Below are positions 9,519 through 10,127 of a stretch of 10,127 nt of DNA, one piece after another; within the stretch, counting starts at the first letter, position 1; every line of letters begins with the position of its first letter. Below the pieces are notes generated by a model. The model was not told the DNA's origin, made no database searches, and saw nothing but the letters and a program-made list of their open reading frames with translations. Where the stretch lies: assembly GCA_021785335.1 (NCBI GenBank), contig JAJYFW010000036.1:1-10127 (forward strand). Reading direction: 5' to 3'. The stretch comes from Pseudomonadota bacterium. Its GTDB lineage: Bacteria > Pseudomonadota > Alphaproteobacteria > Acetobacterales > Acetobacteraceae. The translations under genes and the position numbers were made by a program.

Positions 9519-9599
9519 CCATATGCTCCTTCAGCAGCGGGTTGCCGGCGGCCCGAAGCACCGCCCGAACCCCTTTGGATCGGAATGTTGTGCCGGGGA

Positions 9600-9627
9600 T
9601 GTATGGACCCGCCGCGCCCGAGGCAAG
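9600..9627 (-). promoter_or_regulatory. dnaK: Candidate sigma-32 (RpoH) heat-shock promoter of dnaK
   Basis: Read on the minus strand, CTTG (positions 9627-9624) is followed after 15 bases by GTCCATAC (9608-9601). This matches the spacing and core letters of the heat-shock consensus, CTTGAAA then about 11-14 bases then CCCCATNT, though AAA is CCT here and the first two bases of the -10 differ. Transcription would start near 9593, giving a leader of about 75 bases. No CIRCE element (TTAGCACTC-N9-GAGTGCTAA) is visible in the gap, so HrcA control is not supported. Confidence 0.55.
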
Positions 9628-9637
9628 GCCCGGGCGC
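9614..9637. repeat. Inverted repeat centred on the dnaK -35 box
   Basis: GCGCCCG at 9614-9620 and CGGGCGC at 9631-9637 are perfect 7-base arms with a 10-base spacer. The centre of the dyad falls exactly on the CTTG (CAAG on the plus strand) of the candidate -35 element. It could be an operator, or a chance GC-rich dyad. Confidence 0.4.
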
Positions 9638-9644
9638 ACGAATT

Positions 9645-9662
9645 AGGGGCAAACGCGCCCCT
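9645..9662. repeat. Short inverted repeat upstream of the dnaK promoter
   Basis: AGGGGC (9645-9650) and GCCCCT (9657-9662) form perfect 6-base arms around a 6-base loop. The element sits in the divergent gap between dnaK and the unknown gene. No T-run follows, so it does not look like a terminator. A role as binding site is possible but unsupported. Confidence 0.3.
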
Positions 9663-9782
9663 CACCGGCGCGGGACCCGGCAGATCGACGAATAGTGACG
9701 GCAGCGCGGCGCGGATGGCTTGCGCCCTCACGCTTCTCCGCCAGCCTCCCACGATCACGCGCAAACAGGGAGACGAACCGGG

Positions 9783-10127
9783 ATGAGCACGCCGACAGGC
9801 GCCACGGCGTTGGGCCGCTATCTCTATGTGTTCAAGTCGAGGAGCAACTCCGTCGACTGCATCGTTTCCGCCCATGGCGGCTACATGTTCGAGAACAGCG
9901 GCTTCACGGTGCCACAGGGAGTGACGCTGCGGTTCTACTCGCCGCATTCCTCTTCGCTGATCGACCCGGGGCTCGGCAGCTTCCAGCGCGCGGCGGCGCA
10001 GGCGATCCCGGTGCAGACTATCAAGGGCGGCGAAATCTGCTGCAACTACCTGCTCAGCAAATACCAGGGACGGCACGGCAACGAGGACGAGACCTACGAG
10101 TCGATCGCCAAGGGCGTGAACGATATC
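9783..10127 (+). CDS. Protein of unknown function, 3' end cut by window edge; possible Stv-like domain
   Basis: The frame is open from the ATG at 9783 to the right edge (115 residues). AGGGAGA at 9767-9773 lies nine bases before the start. I do not firmly recognise the family. The protein has no signal peptide or membrane segment. It opens with a beta-strand-like GRYLYVF, then VDCIVSAHGGYM with His31-Gly32-Gly33, then GFTVPQGVTLRFYSPHSSSL with His55, and then GGEICCNYLLSKYQG with Cys86-Cys87 and Asn88-Tyr89. The strand ending in His-Gly and the later Cys loosely recall caspase/CHAT-type cysteine peptidases. They also recall, from memory, a domain annotated as a putative adhesin (Stv); neither link is proven. 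GC content and codon use look like the neighbours. It is divergent from dnaK, so a stress link is conceivable but only from position. The reading frame is well supported, the function is unknown. Confidence 0.75.
   Translation, partial: MSTPTGATALGRYLYVFKSRSNSVDCIVSAHGGYMFENSGFTVPQGVTLRFYSPHSSSLIDPGLGSFQRAAAQAIPVQTIKGGEICCNYLLSKYQGRHGNEDETYESIAKGVNDI

Larger units (their letters stand above)
9519..9782. other. Divergent intergenic region dnaK / unknown gene
   Basis: This 264-base gap contains, from the dnaK side, the dnaK ribosome site, the sigma-32-like promoter, two inverted repeats (9614-9637 and 9645-9662), and at its right end AGGGAGA (9767-9773), the probable ribosome site of the rightward gene. 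I could not identify a rightward promoter. Open frames that cross the gap look like shadows and show no recognisable protein. Confidence 0.5.

Noticed and set aside
9519..9782. A CIRCE/HrcA operator upstream of dnaK.
   Set aside because: No TTAGCACTC or GAGTGCTAA-like arms are present; the visible elements are sigma-32-like.

Overview
The window is GC-rich (about 70 % by eye) and almost fully coding. The protein sequences (dnaK-dnaJ pair with a heat-shock-type promoter, phenylacetate genes, NDP-forming acyl-CoA synthetase) suggest an alphaproteobacterium, plausibly Rhodospirillales/Acetobacteraceae. That placement is inferred from gene style and has not been tested by any search.

Layout. (1) Positions 1-1986, minus strand: an acyl-CoA synthetase of the NDP-forming (acetyl-CoA synthetase, ACD) type, cut by the left edge. 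(2) Positions 2078-4601, plus strand, divergent from it: a tight three-gene phenylacetate-catabolism module, paaG (ring-1,2-epoxyphenylacetyl-CoA isomerase), paaI (thioesterase) and paaK (phenylacetate-CoA ligase). Both junctions are 4-base stop/start overlaps, so the genes are probably translationally coupled. (3) Positions 4658-6349, same strand: a 563-residue fusion of an N-terminal SAM-dependent methyltransferase and a C-terminal GT-B-like glycosyltransferase, probably for surface polysaccharide or glycan work and not obviously linked to phenylacetate. (4) Positions 6391-9518, minus strand, convergent with the fusion gene: dnaK followed by dnaJ. A palindrome-rich 86-base spacer separates them, and a sigma-32-like promoter lies upstream of dnaK. 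(5) From 9783 to the right edge, plus strand, divergent from dnaK: the first 115 residues of an unrecognised protein with conserved-looking His-Gly-Gly and Cys-Cys-Asn-Tyr stretches.

How the genes fit together. PaaK activates phenylacetate to phenylacetyl-CoA, PaaG isomerises the ring epoxide made by the PaaABCDE oxygenase to an oxepin-CoA, and PaaI hydrolyses dead-end thioesters to rescue CoA. The oxygenase, ring-opening and beta-oxidation genes are not in the window. The divergent NDP-forming synthetase may contribute acyl-CoA/acyl-acid interconversion, but its substrate cannot be read from sequence. DnaK and DnaJ form the general Hsp70 chaperone pair; grpE is not here.

Most of the window is ordinary. 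The places worth a second look are the methyltransferase-glycosyltransferase fusion, the alternative hairpins between dnaK and dnaJ, the dyad centred on the dnaK -35 box, and the partial unknown gene at the right edge.
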